DNA of 64,000 nucleotides from Flavobacterium sp. AED (GTDB lineage: Bacteria > Bacteroidota > Bacteroidia > Flavobacteriales > Flavobacteriaceae). The translations under genes and the position numbers were made by a program. Within the stretch, counting starts at the first letter, position 1. Each line of letters starts with the position of its first letter. Below are positions 33,085 to 42,052 of the stretch, one piece after another. The DNA lies in the NCBI RefSeq assembly GCF_000812945.1, contig NZ_JSYM01000007.1, forward strand, positions 1 through 64,000. The letters are read 5' to 3'. A model generated the notes under the pieces. It saw only the letters and a program-made list of their open reading frames with translations, was not told the origin of the DNA and did not search any database.

Positions 33085-33591
33085 ATGACTCAACAGTTTA
33101 AAAAAGAAGAGAATAAAGCGCCAATATACAGAGTAAAACTCGGTGTAAAACTAAAGGAGATTAGACTTGAGAAAGGTTTTTCAATTAAAGATATAATTGA
33201 TATGACGTGTATATCAAAAAGTAGTATTTTAAAGATCGAAAAAGGAGAAGCAAAAAATATCGATAATTACGTTGAGTATGCAAAAGCTGTAGAATATCCA
33301 TTGGAGAATTTAGTAGATTTTAAAATCAAGTTAGAGCCTTTGAATCAATTATCTACCGAACGAAAAGAAGCAACCAAATTAACTGCAAAAATTCGTAAGC
33401 ATATTGTAAATACTGCTTTTTTAATCGATGGTAAAACGATAGCTGAAATTAGAGATGAACTTATCAGAATAAATCAAATTGATAGTAAAGTTAAATCTAC
33501 AGATATTGCTGGTGTTATGAGAAACCTTGCCGATGATGATGTGATTAAGAAAGAAAAACTAGGAAATAAGAATCTTTATTTGAAGATTTGA
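33085..33591 (+). CDS. HTH-XRE family transcriptional regulator
   Basis: 168 aa. Residues ~18-75 form an XRE helix-turn-helix (LGVKLKEIRLEKGFSIKDII, SKSSILKIEKGEAKNIDNYV). The C-terminal ~70 residues (ATKLTAKIRKHIVNTAFLID onward to DDDVIKKEKLGNKNLYL) look like a winged-helix-like extension also found in other Flavobacteria regulators. It is alone, between the structured-RNA region and the cassette array, and followed by a decayed second XRE gene. Confidence 0.82.
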   Translation: MTQQFKKEENKAPIYRVKLGVKLKEIRLEKGFSIKDIIDMTCISKSSILKIEKGEAKNIDNYVEYAKAVEYPLENLVDFKIKLEPLNQLSTERKEATKLTAKIRKHIVNTAFLIDGKTIAEIRDELIRINQIDSKVKSTDIAGVMRNLADDDVIKKEKLGNKNLYLKI

Positions 33592-33699
33592 GAGATAATT
33601 TTAATCATTTACGGAAAATCATTATAAATAAATTATGCTTTATTAGCTGAACAAAGGAACCTCACGGAATAGTTAATTCAAAATCCACATAGCAGAAAT

Positions 33700-33871
33700 A
33701 AAAAAACATCAGTGGAACTCGCTCTATTAAGAATAGGATTAGAAAAAAAATAATATTGGGAAAATTGAAAGAGGTCAAACTAATACAAGAGCTGAAGCTT
33801 TGTTTGACATAGATAAAGAATTAAATATCAATATCAAATCACTATTCAATTTTGAAGATAGACGTAAGTAA
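33700..33871 (+). pseudogene. Decayed HTH-XRE regulator
   Basis: Two frames are needed: SVELALLRIGLEKK up to an eight-A tract (33743-33750), then NIGKIERGQTNTRAEALFDI and KSLFNFEDRRK to the stop at 33869-33871. IGKIERGQTNT is the classic end of an XRE recognition helix region in Bacteroidetes. A one-base indel in the A-tract and the lack of a start mark it as a pseudogene. Confidence 0.7.
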
Positions 33872-33894
33872 TGAATAATTAGTAAAGATAGAAG

Positions 33895-33920
33895 AAAAGA
33901 TGTATTAGCATCTTTTTTTT
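33895..33920 (+). terminator. Intrinsic terminator after the XRE relic
   Basis: AAAAGATG (33895-33902) pairs with CATCTTTT (33909-33916), followed by further T to 33920. Confidence 0.75.
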
Positions 33921-33937
33921 CGCATAATACTTTTTGT

Positions 33938-34068
33938 ATAATGTGGTAAACTAAATATATAATTAAAATATTTTGTATGTTTGGTATAGCACAGTAACAA
34001 GTCATTTTGAGGAACTGGGCCAGCCTAATTCGGGTGGATTGGAGTTAATTTTCGGCTGGTATAAACAA
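33938..34068 (+). repeat. Array repeat with promoter, copy 1
   Basis: Shares two blocks with 37360-37475: a promoter block with TATGTTTG (33976-33983, a perfect TAnnTTTG) and a block starting GCCAGCCTAATTCGGGTGGA, in which CCAGCC (34020-34025) pairs with GGCTGG (34054-34059). It directly precedes the gene at 34098. Confidence 0.75.
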
Positions 34069-34097
34069 TTCAACGACAAGCATAAATACAACCAATT

Positions 34098-35240
34098 ATG
34101 AAAGTAGCTTATCATTTTAATTGCAGTGACATTAAAGAACGATACGACAGTTTATTTTATGACATTGTTTTTCGTAAACTTCTAAGATTAAACGAGCCAT
34201 TTATTTCTTCGAAAATACTTGTTGGAGACCTCTTAATTTATGAAATGATTACTGAGGCTGACAACCCTAGCGACTTTTTAAATTACTTATTTCAAATAAA
34301 GGACGATACATGGAAAAGAATAATAAGCGATAAAGTTAAATACTTTGTAGAAGACACCGTGTTTATTATCTGTTTTGAAACTATTCAAAAAGAAATCGCA
34401 ATTAAACTAAACGAAGCACTTTTGACCGAAGAACGATATTTAGGTGCTTATGAAATTGACAATTCAGTTGAGCTACATTGGTGGTTGTATGGAGAATGTA
34501 TCGGTCCGAGATTCAGAATTTTAAACAAGGATATAAACATTCTAGTTGACAACGATGAGATTGAAAGCCAAGAGTATGTAAAAGATATTGAAGGGCGACT
34601 AAAAAAGATCCCCTTTGATAATATTGACACTGAATTTTCAAATTATAGATACAGTTTATTGGACGATAAGCATAATTATGAAAATGCGAGGAGAACAACG
34701 GAATGGAAAAAAGGGACAGAATCAATATTTTCGACAATAACAGATGAAATAATAGCAAAATTAACGGATACTGCACCAGATTTGACAGACAAGCTTTGGT
34801 CAATTAATAACACTTTTTCAAATGCTCAAACAGGGGAACAATATGCACAAGCAATGACTTCTTGCAGAAGAGTTTTTGAATATGTAACAGATTGTTTATT
34901 TCCAGCGACAAACGACATTATTGACGGACATTCTCTAAAAAAAGATAAATATAAAAATAGACTTTTAGAGTTTGCGAAAAGAGAACTTAAAAGCGAAACG
35001 AATATTGATCTAATTGTAACAAATACAACATCTCTTTTTGAAGAATGGAACAAACTTTACGAATTATCAAACAAAGGAGTTCACTCTGAACCTCATAGAC
35101 AAGAATGCAGACGTTGCATTATTAGAACGATTTTGCTTCTTGATGATTTAATTGCAATAAAACGGACACCATTTGAAGTAAATATTAAAACTTACAAATT
35201 TATTAATAACTTTAAGGATAAACATAATGCCAGCCGCTAA
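34098..35240 (+). CDS. Unknown protein, possible HEPN-like C-terminus
   Basis: 380 aa, soluble, no signal peptide. The N-terminal two thirds show no motif I know. The C-terminal part (QAMTSCRRVFEYVTDCLFP, then LYELSNKGVHSEPHRQECRR and a long hydrophobic helix IRTILLLDDLI) resembles HEPN-like helical domains, where a Asn/Arg-x4-His motif sits in a similar helix. HEPN proteins are often RNases in abortive infection systems, but this link is weak. It is the first gene of the cassette-like array and has its own promoter repeat. Confidence 0.65.
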   Translation: MKVAYHFNCSDIKERYDSLFYDIVFRKLLRLNEPFISSKILVGDLLIYEMITEADNPSDFLNYLFQIKDDTWKRIISDKVKYFVEDTVFIICFETIQKEIAIKLNEALLTEERYLGAYEIDNSVELHWWLYGECIGPRFRILNKDINILVDNDEIESQEYVKDIEGRLKKIPFDNIDTEFSNYRYSLLDDKHNYENARRTTEWKKGTESIFSTITDEIIAKLTDTAPDLTDKLWSINNTFSNAQTGEQYAQAMTSCRRVFEYVTDCLFPATNDIIDGHSLKKDKYKNRLLEFAKRELKSETNIDLIVTNTTSLFEEWNKLYELSNKGVHSEPHRQECRRCIIRTILLLDDLIAIKRTPFEVNIKTYKFINNFKDKHNASR

Positions 35241-35356
35241 CAGGCTTGGCTTGACTAAGGATTTAGTGGAATTAGCATTTTTTTTCATATTTTCGCTTAG
35301 CCGAAAATGCTCTGCTTATAAATCCACAAACCGCTTGAAGCGTGGGAACGTTACAG
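35232..35356 (+). repeat. Array repeat type III, copy 1
   Basis: Diverged relative of 41088-41204: shared TAGTGGAATTA/TTGTGGAATTA, CTCTGCTTATAAA/CTCTGCTATAAA and AGCGTGGGAA followed by GTTA or GTTG. It begins with CGCTAAC and ends GTTACAGC, complementary ends as in recombination sites of the attC type. Confidence 0.65.
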
Positions 35357-35390
35357 CAATAATTTAAACTCTTTAAGATAATAATAATCT

Positions 35391-36554
35391 ATGGTAAACT
35401 ACTTAAACATTTTAGAAAATCCACAAATAAACTTCGAGAAAACATTCGAAGTTATGCGTGATTTCAGGATGGGCGGTATTAATCCAACTATGTATGATGA
35501 ATTTCTTAATACAGTCAAAAAGTTACCAAACATTCGAATGAGAGGTCCATTGGCTTATAATGTTTTTGACAAATTCAATTTAACAGATATTACACAAGAT
35601 AATTTTACGGTTATTCAAAAAGAAGTCATGAAAAGAGGGATTAGGACAAGTAAAATATGTTGGCATCCCGAAGCAAGTCCTTCCATGTGTAAAGTTGATG
35701 GATCTGGTGAAATAATTGTAAGTGCGGCACATTCCATACAGAATAATGGAATTTTAAGTGAAATATCTGAAAATGGTATAGTCATGGGCTACACATTTAA
35801 AAAAGGAAAAATTGTAGGCGAAGAAGTTCAAAAGAACTTTGCATCAACTTTCTTAGGTTTTTGCAATATACACGATTCGATATTTTATCCTATAGAAACT
35901 GTTGGCTATTCAAATTCTCAAGAACAAAATTTTTTATTTGCTTATCGTGGTTTTGTTATTGCCAGTCATAAAAAAAGAGAAGTTTCAACTTCACAAAATT
36001 TTGAAGATCAATCTGTAATTGATATAATAGAAAATAAAAAAAAATTTGATAAAGCAATTCAACTTAAAGATTATTCTATTATTGAAAGTGAAGTATTTGA
36101 ATTGCCACAATTTTATCCTATAGCAGCATCGTCATCATTCTATTTAGACTTTGATTTCGAGGGTAATTCTATTCCGCATTCAGACAGTAGAATGGAAAAT
36201 GTGTTTGTAACTTTACTCCCTAAACAAAAAGAAAACAAAACATATTTTATTTTAAGTTATTTCCAACAAGATAAACAATTATATAAAAACTTAGGTGAAC
36301 AACTACGAAAAAGAGATAATTTAAAATCGGATATAACAATGATTATTATAGCACATACAAACAATGTTTATTTTAATCCAGTTTACTATAAAACGTTCAT
36401 TGAAGAAATTCAAGATATAATCCAAAAGATAGTATTTCAAACTCAAATGGATCATGGAGTCATTGACGGAAATAATAAAATTCAACATCAATTTTCTATG
36501 ACTCCTGAAAATTACTTAACAAACCCTGATAAAATTAGTATATTCGGTTATTAG
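35391..36554 (+). CDS. Unknown protein with a Cys-x2-His-Asp motif
   Basis: 387 aa, soluble. The middle has SAAHSIQNNGILSEISENGI and FASTFLGFCNIHDSIFYPIE, then NFLFAYRGFVIASH: a conserved-looking Cys-His-Asp core and several His that could bind metal. I recall similar segments in uncharacterised proteins of many bacteria but can give no function. It is a single-gene unit in the array, flanked by repeats of two types. Confidence 0.7.
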   Translation: MVNYLNILENPQINFEKTFEVMRDFRMGGINPTMYDEFLNTVKKLPNIRMRGPLAYNVFDKFNLTDITQDNFTVIQKEVMKRGIRTSKICWHPEASPSMCKVDGSGEIIVSAAHSIQNNGILSEISENGIVMGYTFKKGKIVGEEVQKNFASTFLGFCNIHDSIFYPIETVGYSNSQEQNFLFAYRGFVIASHKKREVSTSQNFEDQSVIDIIENKKKFDKAIQLKDYSIIESEVFELPQFYPIAASSSFYLDFDFEGNSIPHSDSRMENVFVTLLPKQKENKTYFILSYFQQDKQLYKNLGEQLRKRDNLKSDITMIIIAHTNNVYFNPVYYKTFIEEIQDIIQKIVFQTQMDHGVIDGNNKIQHQFSMTPENYLTNPDKISIFGY

Positions 36555-36564
36555 TAATTATTAC

Positions 36565-36686
36565 TAGTAACAGCTAAGTTTTCGTTGCGTGCGCAGCACG
36601 AACAATGAAGGCTGGGTTGAATGAAACCGGAGCAATAACAAAGTAAAGTTCGTTTTGAGGTTTTTAGACGAACTGACGTTGCCTGC
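36565..36686 (+). repeat. Array repeat type II, copy 1
   Basis: Core CGTTGCGTGCGCAGCACGAA (36583-36602) and ACAATGAA is shared with 37271-37354 and 38175-38247; the later block GTTCG...GAGGTTTTT...ACTGACGTT (36672-36680) recurs before 38391, 39864 and 42053. GTTCGT and ACGAAC in the second block can pair. Confidence 0.75.
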
Positions 36687-36741
36687 CATTTCAGGACAGA
36701 CCAACAAATAAGAAATACAGTAAGCAAATTGACAGAAAGTT

Positions 36742-37251
36742 ATGGATATAAAAAACAGCTTAACAGAAGACATCAACGAAATATTTCGTCTATATAAAAT
36801 TGCCACAGACTTCCAGAAGACAAGGTTTACTGTGCATTGGCCTGAATTTGAAAGAAGTTTGGTCGAAACTGAAATTGCAGAGAATAGACAATGGAAAATA
36901 TTAATAGATAATAAAATTGCTTGTGTTTGGGCAACAACATTTAACGACCCACAAATTTGGGAAGAAAGAAATAATGATCCTGCACTATATATTCACAGAA
37001 TTGCAACAAATCCAGACTTTAGAGGACAAAATCTTGTCGGACACATAATAGAATGGGCAAAACAATATGCCTTTGACAATAAGAAAAAGTTTATTCGTAT
37101 GGACACAGTTGGCGACAACCCAGGACTTATTAGTTACTATTCAAAATGTGGTTTTGACTTTTTGGGATTATTAAAACTTCAGAATACAGAAGGATTACCT
37201 GCACACTATGACAATGCAACTGTTAGTTTGTTTCAAATGACATTAAATTAA
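36742..37251 (+). CDS. GNAT family N-acetyltransferase
   Basis: 169 aa. The acetyl-CoA-binding segment is in IHRIATNPDFRGQNLVGHII (R-x2-G-x-NL, close to the Q/R-x2-G-x-G/A pattern), preceded by the strand ALYIHRIA and followed by FIRMDTVGDNPGLISYYSKC, typical of GNAT enzymes. It transfers an acetyl group to an unknown small molecule or protein. A cassette gene with its own flanking repeats; GNATs are also frequent integron cassette products. Confidence 0.88.
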   Translation: MDIKNSLTEDINEIFRLYKIATDFQKTRFTVHWPEFERSLVETEIAENRQWKILIDNKIACVWATTFNDPQIWEERNNDPALYIHRIATNPDFRGQNLVGHIIEWAKQYAFDNKKKFIRMDTVGDNPGLISYYSKCGFDFLGLLKLQNTEGLPAHYDNATVSLFQMTLN

Positions 37252-37270
37252 TCAACATTGACGAACATGA

Positions 37271-37354
37271 AAAACTACCGCTAATAGCTAGAGTTCCGTT
37301 GCGTGCTCAGCACGAACAATGAAACTAGTATTGAATGGAACCAGAGGTAGTTTT
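37271..37354 (+). repeat. Array repeat type II, copy 2
   Basis: AAAACTACC (37271-37279) and GGTAGTTTT (37346-37354) form a 9-bp outer stem; inside are the GTTGCGTGCTCAGCACGAAC core (GTGC/GCAC stem) and CTAG/CTAG arms. The layout, an imperfect palindrome with unpaired spacers, resembles attC sites. Confidence 0.75.
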
Positions 37355-37359
37355 ATTAA

Positions 37360-37475
37360 GGTGCGGGTTGTGAAAATAGTTTTGTATGTTTGAAAAGCAT
37401 AGTAAAAAATGTATTTTTTGTACAAAGCCAACCTAATTTGGGTGGATTGCAGTACTTTATGGCTGGTTTAAATAA
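37360..37475 (+). repeat. Array repeat with promoter, copy 2
   Basis: TATGTTTG at 37385-37392 (perfect -7 box) and the block GCCAACCTAATTTGGGTGGA ending GGCTGG (37461-37466), homologous to copy 1 at 33938-34068. It drives the gene at 37491. Confidence 0.75.
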
Positions 37476-37490
37476 GTTGGTGGTAATTTT

Positions 37491-38174
37491 ATGACAAACC
37501 CAATCGAAATGATGAACAACAATTTTCAGAAACATCCGTCACAAGCGTTAATCAATTTGTACAATGAAAGAAATTTTCAAGGTGCAAATCCTAGTGATGC
37601 GAAAGTTTTGTTTGTTGGTAAAGATCCGAACTGGGCAATAAATATTGAGGAATCGTTAATATTCGACCTTGTTAAAGAATACTTGGCTGATGGAGTAAAG
37701 TTTTGGAAGAAGTATAACATTCATCATCCTTTTTTACACCCAAAATACGACGGCGAAGGTAAAAAGTATCATAACGCAATTTCAAGATTGAACCTTGAAA
37801 ATAACCTCGCTGACAAAATATCTTTTATAGAAATCATAGGATTTCCGACAACAGGAATGTCGTCATTAAATTATAAACAATTCAATGAATATCTTTTATC
37901 TCCAGAAAACAAAAATCATCTGATAGAACTGGATAAACTACTGAATGATCCCGAGAAGCAAATTTTCTTATTTTGGGGATTAATAAATTATCTAAAATAT
38001 ATAAATCGGAAGACTGGATTGTTTTTAAAATTCGCCAATTTAGATAAGCAATCGATGAATAGAACAGATTTAAACAAAGTTGGGAATATTTATTTTCATA
38101 AGCATTTTTCAATGGGAATTAGTCCAGAAACATTACGGAAAATATCTATCGAAATAATCAATAAATTTAGTTAA
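37491..38174 (+). CDS. Unknown protein, possibly uracil-DNA-glycosylase-like fold
   Basis: 227 aa. VLFVGKDPNWAINIE at about residue 40, then HHPFLHPKYDGEGKKYH and SFIEIIGFPTTGM follow the order of UDG-superfamily proteins (GxxPG-like motif, later aromatic and strand motifs), but the catalytic residues are not clear. This is a tentative fold guess. It is a single-gene unit with its own promoter repeat. Confidence 0.65.
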   Translation: MTNPIEMMNNNFQKHPSQALINLYNERNFQGANPSDAKVLFVGKDPNWAINIEESLIFDLVKEYLADGVKFWKKYNIHHPFLHPKYDGEGKKYHNAISRLNLENNLADKISFIEIIGFPTTGMSSLNYKQFNEYLLSPENKNHLIELDKLLNDPEKQIFLFWGLINYLKYINRKTGLFLKFANLDKQSMNRTDLNKVGNIYFHKHFSMGISPETLRKISIEIINKFS

Positions 38175-38247
38175 AACTAACAGCAAGGTTTCGTTGCGTG
38201 CGTAGCACGAATAATGAAACCTGTGTTGGATCGAACCGAATGTAGTT
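38175..38247 (+). repeat. Array repeat type II, copy 3
   Basis: AACTA (38175-38179) with TAGTT (38243-38247), GGTTTC (38187-38192) with GAAACC (38216-38221), and CGTGC (38197-38201) with GCACG (38205-38209) make an imperfect palindrome starting immediately at the stop of the gene before it. Confidence 0.8.
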
Positions 38248-38280
38248 GTAAAAAGAGAAATAATATTAGTTCAAATCTCA

Positions 38281-38355
38281 TATGTTTACTTTCTAATTAA
38301 TAAAAATAAGTTTGAACGGAGGTTTTTGTCCCGATGCTTCAGGAGAACTGACGTT
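38281..38355 (+). promoter_or_regulatory. Array promoter block before 38391
   Basis: TATGTTTA (38281-38288) is a TAnnTTTG-like -7 box, followed by the GAGGTTTTT and ACTGACGTT (38347-38355) block shared with 36642-36680, 39767-39827 and 41945-42018. Confidence 0.55.
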
Positions 38356-38390
38356 AGAAACAGACTGTTCTCAAAACTTAAAAAAACATA

Positions 38391-38903
38391 ATGGAAAAAT
38401 ACTTAAGACAATTAATTACATTAGAATTTGATGACAAAAAAGAAATTTTTAGTGGTTTTCTTATTGATTGGACTGAAGATTGGATTTTACTAAAAAACAA
38501 TCCTGTTGATTTTATAATTGATGGCTATACGATTTTAAAAAATACAAATGTAAAGTCAATTATTCAAGACAAAGATCATGAATTCACAGAAAGAGTAATT
38601 AAACTGAAAGGTTTAAAAACAAGCGCAGAAGAAATAATTCCGCTTAAAGATTTGACTTCAATTATAAGTTTTCTAGTGAATAAATATGAGATTTTTCAAA
38701 TTGCAAAAAAGTCAGATAAAGCGGTTTATCTCGGTAAACTAATAGAACTAAATGAAAAAGAACTGGTAATAGATTTTTTGGGACCCGAAGGGAAATTTGA
38801 GGGTGAAATGACTTTTAAGCAAAACAAAATAAGAGTTATAGAATTTGATACTGATTATATCAATTCTTTGAAACTAATCGTTGACGAAGAAAAGAAAAAG
38901 TAA
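38391..38903 (+). CDS. Unknown protein, possible tandem Sm-like barrels (paralogue 1)
   Basis: 170 aa. Two halves each look like a small beta-barrel: FSGFLIDWTEDWILLKNNPV with DFIIDGYTILKN, then YLGKLIELNEKELVIDFLGP with FEGEMTFKQNKIRVIEFD, separated by a helix. This pattern resembles Sm/LSm-type folds but is a guess. Nearly identical to the protein at 42053-42565 (differences such as Leu11/Ile, Val39/Phe). Has its own promoter block; paired with a minus-strand gene downstream. Confidence 0.7.
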   Translation: MEKYLRQLITLEFDDKKEIFSGFLIDWTEDWILLKNNPVDFIIDGYTILKNTNVKSIIQDKDHEFTERVIKLKGLKTSAEEIIPLKDLTSIISFLVNKYEIFQIAKKSDKAVYLGKLIELNEKELVIDFLGPEGKFEGEMTFKQNKIRVIEFDTDYINSLKLIVDEEKKK

Positions 38904-39047
38904 TTGTATGCAAACAGCCCTTAACCGTTTCCACAACGGCTCCAAAAATCTAAATTGATTAAAAAACAGCTGTATTACTAACAGAAAAAAATATAAAAAG
39001 GCATCAAAAATAGTTACCGCAGAAATAAAATATGTATTGGCTATGTA

Positions 39048-39311
39048 TCAATCCTCTATACAAGTACTTTCAGATATACCAGATTGAGCGATACATTCTC
39101 TAGTATGAGCGTTATCCTCTAGTAAAAATTCATTTATGTAATATCTTAGATTTTTAAGAGAGTCTTTTTTTAATTCCTCAGTGTAATTATCCTTGTTTTT
39201 AGCTTCTAAAAATATAGAAATTATCTCTTGCGCGATTATCTCTTTTTTAATAGAATTTTTTTCAGAAAGTAGCTCAATTATTTTTTTTAAAAACCTGACT
39301 TTATTTGACAT
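39048..39311 (-). CDS. Small helical unknown protein (paralogue 1)
   Basis: 87 aa from ATG at 39311 (MSNKVRFLKKIIELLSEKNS). Charged, fully helical, ending RECIAQSGISESTCIED. It is the only minus-strand gene kind inside the array and is duplicated together with the 170-aa gene (copy at 42710-42973), convergent with it. The conserved pairing of convergent genes could be a two-gene unit, for example an antitoxin-like or immunity pair, but nothing in the sequence shows this. Confidence 0.65.
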   Translation of the reverse strand: MSNKVRFLKKIIELLSEKNSIKKEIIAQEIISIFLEAKNKDNYTEELKKDSLKNLRYYINEFLLEDNAHTRECIAQSGISESTCIED

Positions 39312-39863
39312 AATTAATTTTAAAAAGTTAAATCGAAATTAAGAAAAATAATTGGTAAATCACAAAAAAAGTAATGCCGACTATACAATAAACTCGGTAA
39401 AAAACTAAATCGGCATAAAATAAAAACAGCCCCATTTATTCCGATTTTCCGGAAAATTTTATGCGAGATTTATGATAAACTACAACGACTATACATCAAA
39501 TAACCCCGATTGCGCTGATATACCACAATCGCTAGCGCAGTTTTTTAAACTGTGCCCACAACAGTGAGCAAATAATCATTGATTTTTTCAATCTACAATA
39601 TGCGCTGGATTTTAATCTGATTGACCCAAATCTACTAAAACACTATCTACGAAGGATTTTTTTTGTACTCTAAGAACACTTTTTAAGGCTTTTTACCACT
39701 CCATTTTTGAAAAGCTAAATGAAACTTCTTTTTTCAAAAAGAAAAATAATTGTAGTTTAAATCACATATATTTACATTCAATTTAACAAAAATTAGCTCG
39801 TTTAGAGGTTTTAGATGTACTGACGTTAGTGGCGAGCTTTAACCGAAATCTTAAATATAAAAT
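39312..39863. other. Intergenic region with array promoter block
   Basis: 552 bp without a gene. The left part is the tail of the duplication, with ATGCCGA and TCGGCAT arms (about 39373-39415). The right part (39741-39832) is an array block with TATATTTA (39767-39774), GAGGTTTT and ACTGACGTT (39819-39827); AGCTCG and CGAGCT flank it as an inverted repeat. Confidence 0.65.
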
Positions 39864-40472
39864 ATGGACATCGATTGGACTGAAATAATTAAGTATACGT
39901 TGTCGATCATTGCGATATTAATCTCAGTTATTTCAGCGACAATTGCGTGGAAAAATACTCAAAAGCAAATTCGAGAAAATAAACTAGAAGAAATTGTATC
40001 TATTCTTTATAATTTTCATAGAATGTACAATAGAATGTTTTGGCTTTTAATTGATTTACAAAAAGAACTTGATCCCAAAAATCATGATAGTCTTGGATAT
40101 GATTGGGATGAAGAAAAGAAAGTATTTTTTGAAAGTACAAAAGAATATATACCTAAAGATAATTTTAATAGACTTAGGATACTAGCAAATGCATATTTAC
40201 CCAATAATAATGTAAAGTTCAGATTGATGGCTATTGGAGGTCTTTATTCTGAATTATTCATGGCTCTCGAAACAAGAAGTGATTATAATATAATAGAAAA
40301 GTATGAAGGTAAAATCCCAAAGCCTGGTGCCGTTAGTAACTTTATACTTTTAATAGAAAAAGATTTGATTAAAGAAATGAATTTGGGATTTGATGGAATG
40401 ACAATTAGTCTATACAAAAAATATAAGGAGAAACATTTTTTAGTAGATATCGGAGTAAAAGAAAAATCTTAA
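39864..40472 (+). CDS. Membrane-anchored unknown protein
   Basis: 202 aa. One transmembrane helix at about residues 8-28 (IIKYTLSIIAILISVISATI), then a cytoplasmic or periplasmic helical domain (EEIVSILYNFHRMYNRMFWL). The short N-terminal segment and KNTQKQIRENKLEE after the helix are like many phage-response membrane proteins (DUF4760-like), but no firm family is assigned. Single-gene unit of the array with its own promoter block. Confidence 0.65.
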   Translation: MDIDWTEIIKYTLSIIAILISVISATIAWKNTQKQIRENKLEEIVSILYNFHRMYNRMFWLLIDLQKELDPKNHDSLGYDWDEEKKVFFESTKEYIPKDNFNRLRILANAYLPNNNVKFRLMAIGGLYSELFMALETRSDYNIIEKYEGKIPKPGAVSNFILLIEKDLIKEMNLGFDGMTISLYKKYKEKHFLVDIGVKEKS

Positions 40473-40632
40473 GAGCCAGACACCAATAGCTACTAAAACG
40501 GATTTGGACAATTGACTTAATGGGAAACTGGTTTTGTATTTGGGAGTTTAGTGATAACCGAAAACTGAATCTTAATTTGGTCCAAAAATAGTTATATTAC
40601 CGGACGTCGGCAGGAAGCTTAAAAAAAAGGGC

Positions 40633-41087
40633 ATGAGACCAAGAAAAATCAAAAAAGGTGATATTGTTAGAGTTATATCAGCTGGAACCCCATTAGAACA
40701 TATCTACATTATCCTAGAAGATCGATCAGACAATAATCATGTACAATGCTTTTCTGTTTGCAATTTAACGGGAAGCAATATACAAGTGGTGAACATACTT
40801 TCGATCTTACGGATTATGATTTACCTGAAAGTTGGTTTAAAACTAAGAAACCGAGAACATGTTTGCGGTGTAAAGATTTAGAATGCATTTATAGTCTTGA
40901 TGTAAAAGAAAGACTTGGAAATATACTTAAGTCATATCCAAAACTATGGAGTGAGATTTGCAGAGCTTTTCATAATTGTACAATTTCTGAAAAATTTGAA
41001 AACGTTTGTGATTGCGAATACGAAATAATAGAAAAGGAGATAAATTTAGGCTTGACGACTGAATCAGATTGTGGTTGTGAAACATAG
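40633..41087 (+). pseudogene. Unknown Cys-rich protein, frameshifted
   Basis: The frame from 40633 (MRPRKIKKGDIVRVISAGTP) is sensible through CFSVCNLTG, then degenerates; a second frame continues YTSGEHTFDLTDYDLPESWF and ends with CLRCKDLECIY and CDCEYEI. Adding one base at the GGG of ACGGGAAGC joins them into about 151 aa. Several Cys suggest metal binding. There is no strong slippery heptamer, so a one-base deletion or sequencing error is more likely than programmed frameshifting. Confidence 0.6.
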
Positions 41088-41204
41088 CAGTTTTACAAGA
41101 TTGGGCCTTTTGTGGAATTATCGTTTTTGATCATAATTCCGTTCAACCAAAAATACTCTGCTATAAAGTCCCAAACATTGCAAAGCGTGGGAAAGTTGTG
41201 AGCT
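41088..41204 (+). repeat. Array repeat type III, copy 2
   Basis: Homologous to 35232-35356, at about the level of two in three bases in the better blocks; ends AGCGTGGGAAAGTTGTGAGC. It follows the broken gene and precedes the gene at 41241. Confidence 0.6.
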
Positions 41205-41240
41205 AGGTTATCCAAATACCGAAACATAAAACCAATAAAA

Positions 41241-41870
41241 ATGGGTCAAGAGGAATACAATAAAATATGTCTATTATATCAAGTGTTAACAAAAAGATTT
41301 GATTTTAATCAAAACTACAATTATGACAAATGGTATAAATGCTATAATATTGAATTTTATGGAGTTAAAGGTAATTATCTTGAAGTTTTGAAAAGATTTG
41401 AAGATTTAACTCTTAGACATATATATACCTTGGAATATATAAGTTCAGTTCCTTTTTCAGACGAATATTTAGATGATATTCTTGTCAAAATAAGTGGTGA
41501 TAAGGTTGGCGTACATCCTGAATTAGGATTAGTAACTCTGTATTTTTTAATTTATAGATTACAAGAAGGAATAAGTAACTTTTTACTATTATTAGAAACT
41601 ATAAAAAATCAATATGTAGGTTTTATAAAAACAGATTATGATAATAGAATTTATAAAATGAAATTTTACGCATATGATGAATTTATACCACAGTTTGAAA
41701 ATATTAAAGATTTTAAATTAATGTTCCATTTATTCTCAAAAACTAATTCTAACTATATGTCATTGAATTGGAATAACGAAGTTGAAATTGATGTATTTAA
41801 AATAAATAAGACTTTAGAAAGTTTACAAAATTTTAACTTTAAAAATCTTGATGCGATTTTGGTCAAGTAA
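41241..41870 (+). CDS. Unknown protein of the cassette-like array
   Basis: 209 aa, soluble, Tyr- and Asn-rich, with no signal peptide. Segments such as FGVHPELGLVTLYFLIYRLQ (here GDKVGVHPELGLVTLYFLIY) and ISNFLLLLETIKNQYVGFIK suggest a helical bundle. I recognise no family. Strongly AT-rich like the other array genes. Confidence 0.65.
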   Translation: MGQEEYNKICLLYQVLTKRFDFNQNYNYDKWYKCYNIEFYGVKGNYLEVLKRFEDLTLRHIYTLEYISSVPFSDEYLDDILVKISGDKVGVHPELGLVTLYFLIYRLQEGISNFLLLLETIKNQYVGFIKTDYDNRIYKMKFYAYDEFIPQFENIKDFKLMFHLFSKTNSNYMSLNWNNEVEIDVFKINKTLESLQNFNFKNLDAILVK

Positions 41871-42052
41871 AGACCAGCGATGAAGCCTTTGTTATACGGA
41901 ACCGGTGCTAATTAAAAAGAAAAATAATTGCAGTTTAAATCCTGTATGTTTACTTTCTACTTAATAAATAAAGTTCGTTTAGAGATTTTTGTCCCGATGC
42001 TTCAGGAGAACTGACGTTAGAAACAGACTGTTCTCAAAACTAAAAAAACATA

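Larger units (their letters stand above)
33592..34097. other. Intergenic region with XRE relic, terminator and first array repeat
   Basis: Contains the decayed HTH gene at 33700-33871, the terminator at 33895-33920 and the promoter-bearing repeat at 33938-34068. No intact gene is seen. Confidence 0.7.
38253..39480 (+). repeat. 1.2-kb segmental duplication, copy 1
   Basis: Covers promoter block, the 170-aa gene, the downstream spacer, the minus-strand 87-aa gene and a shared tail with ATGCCGA/TCGGCAT hairpin; repeated at 41914-43150. The two copies differ by scattered substitutions and small indels. Confidence 0.85.
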
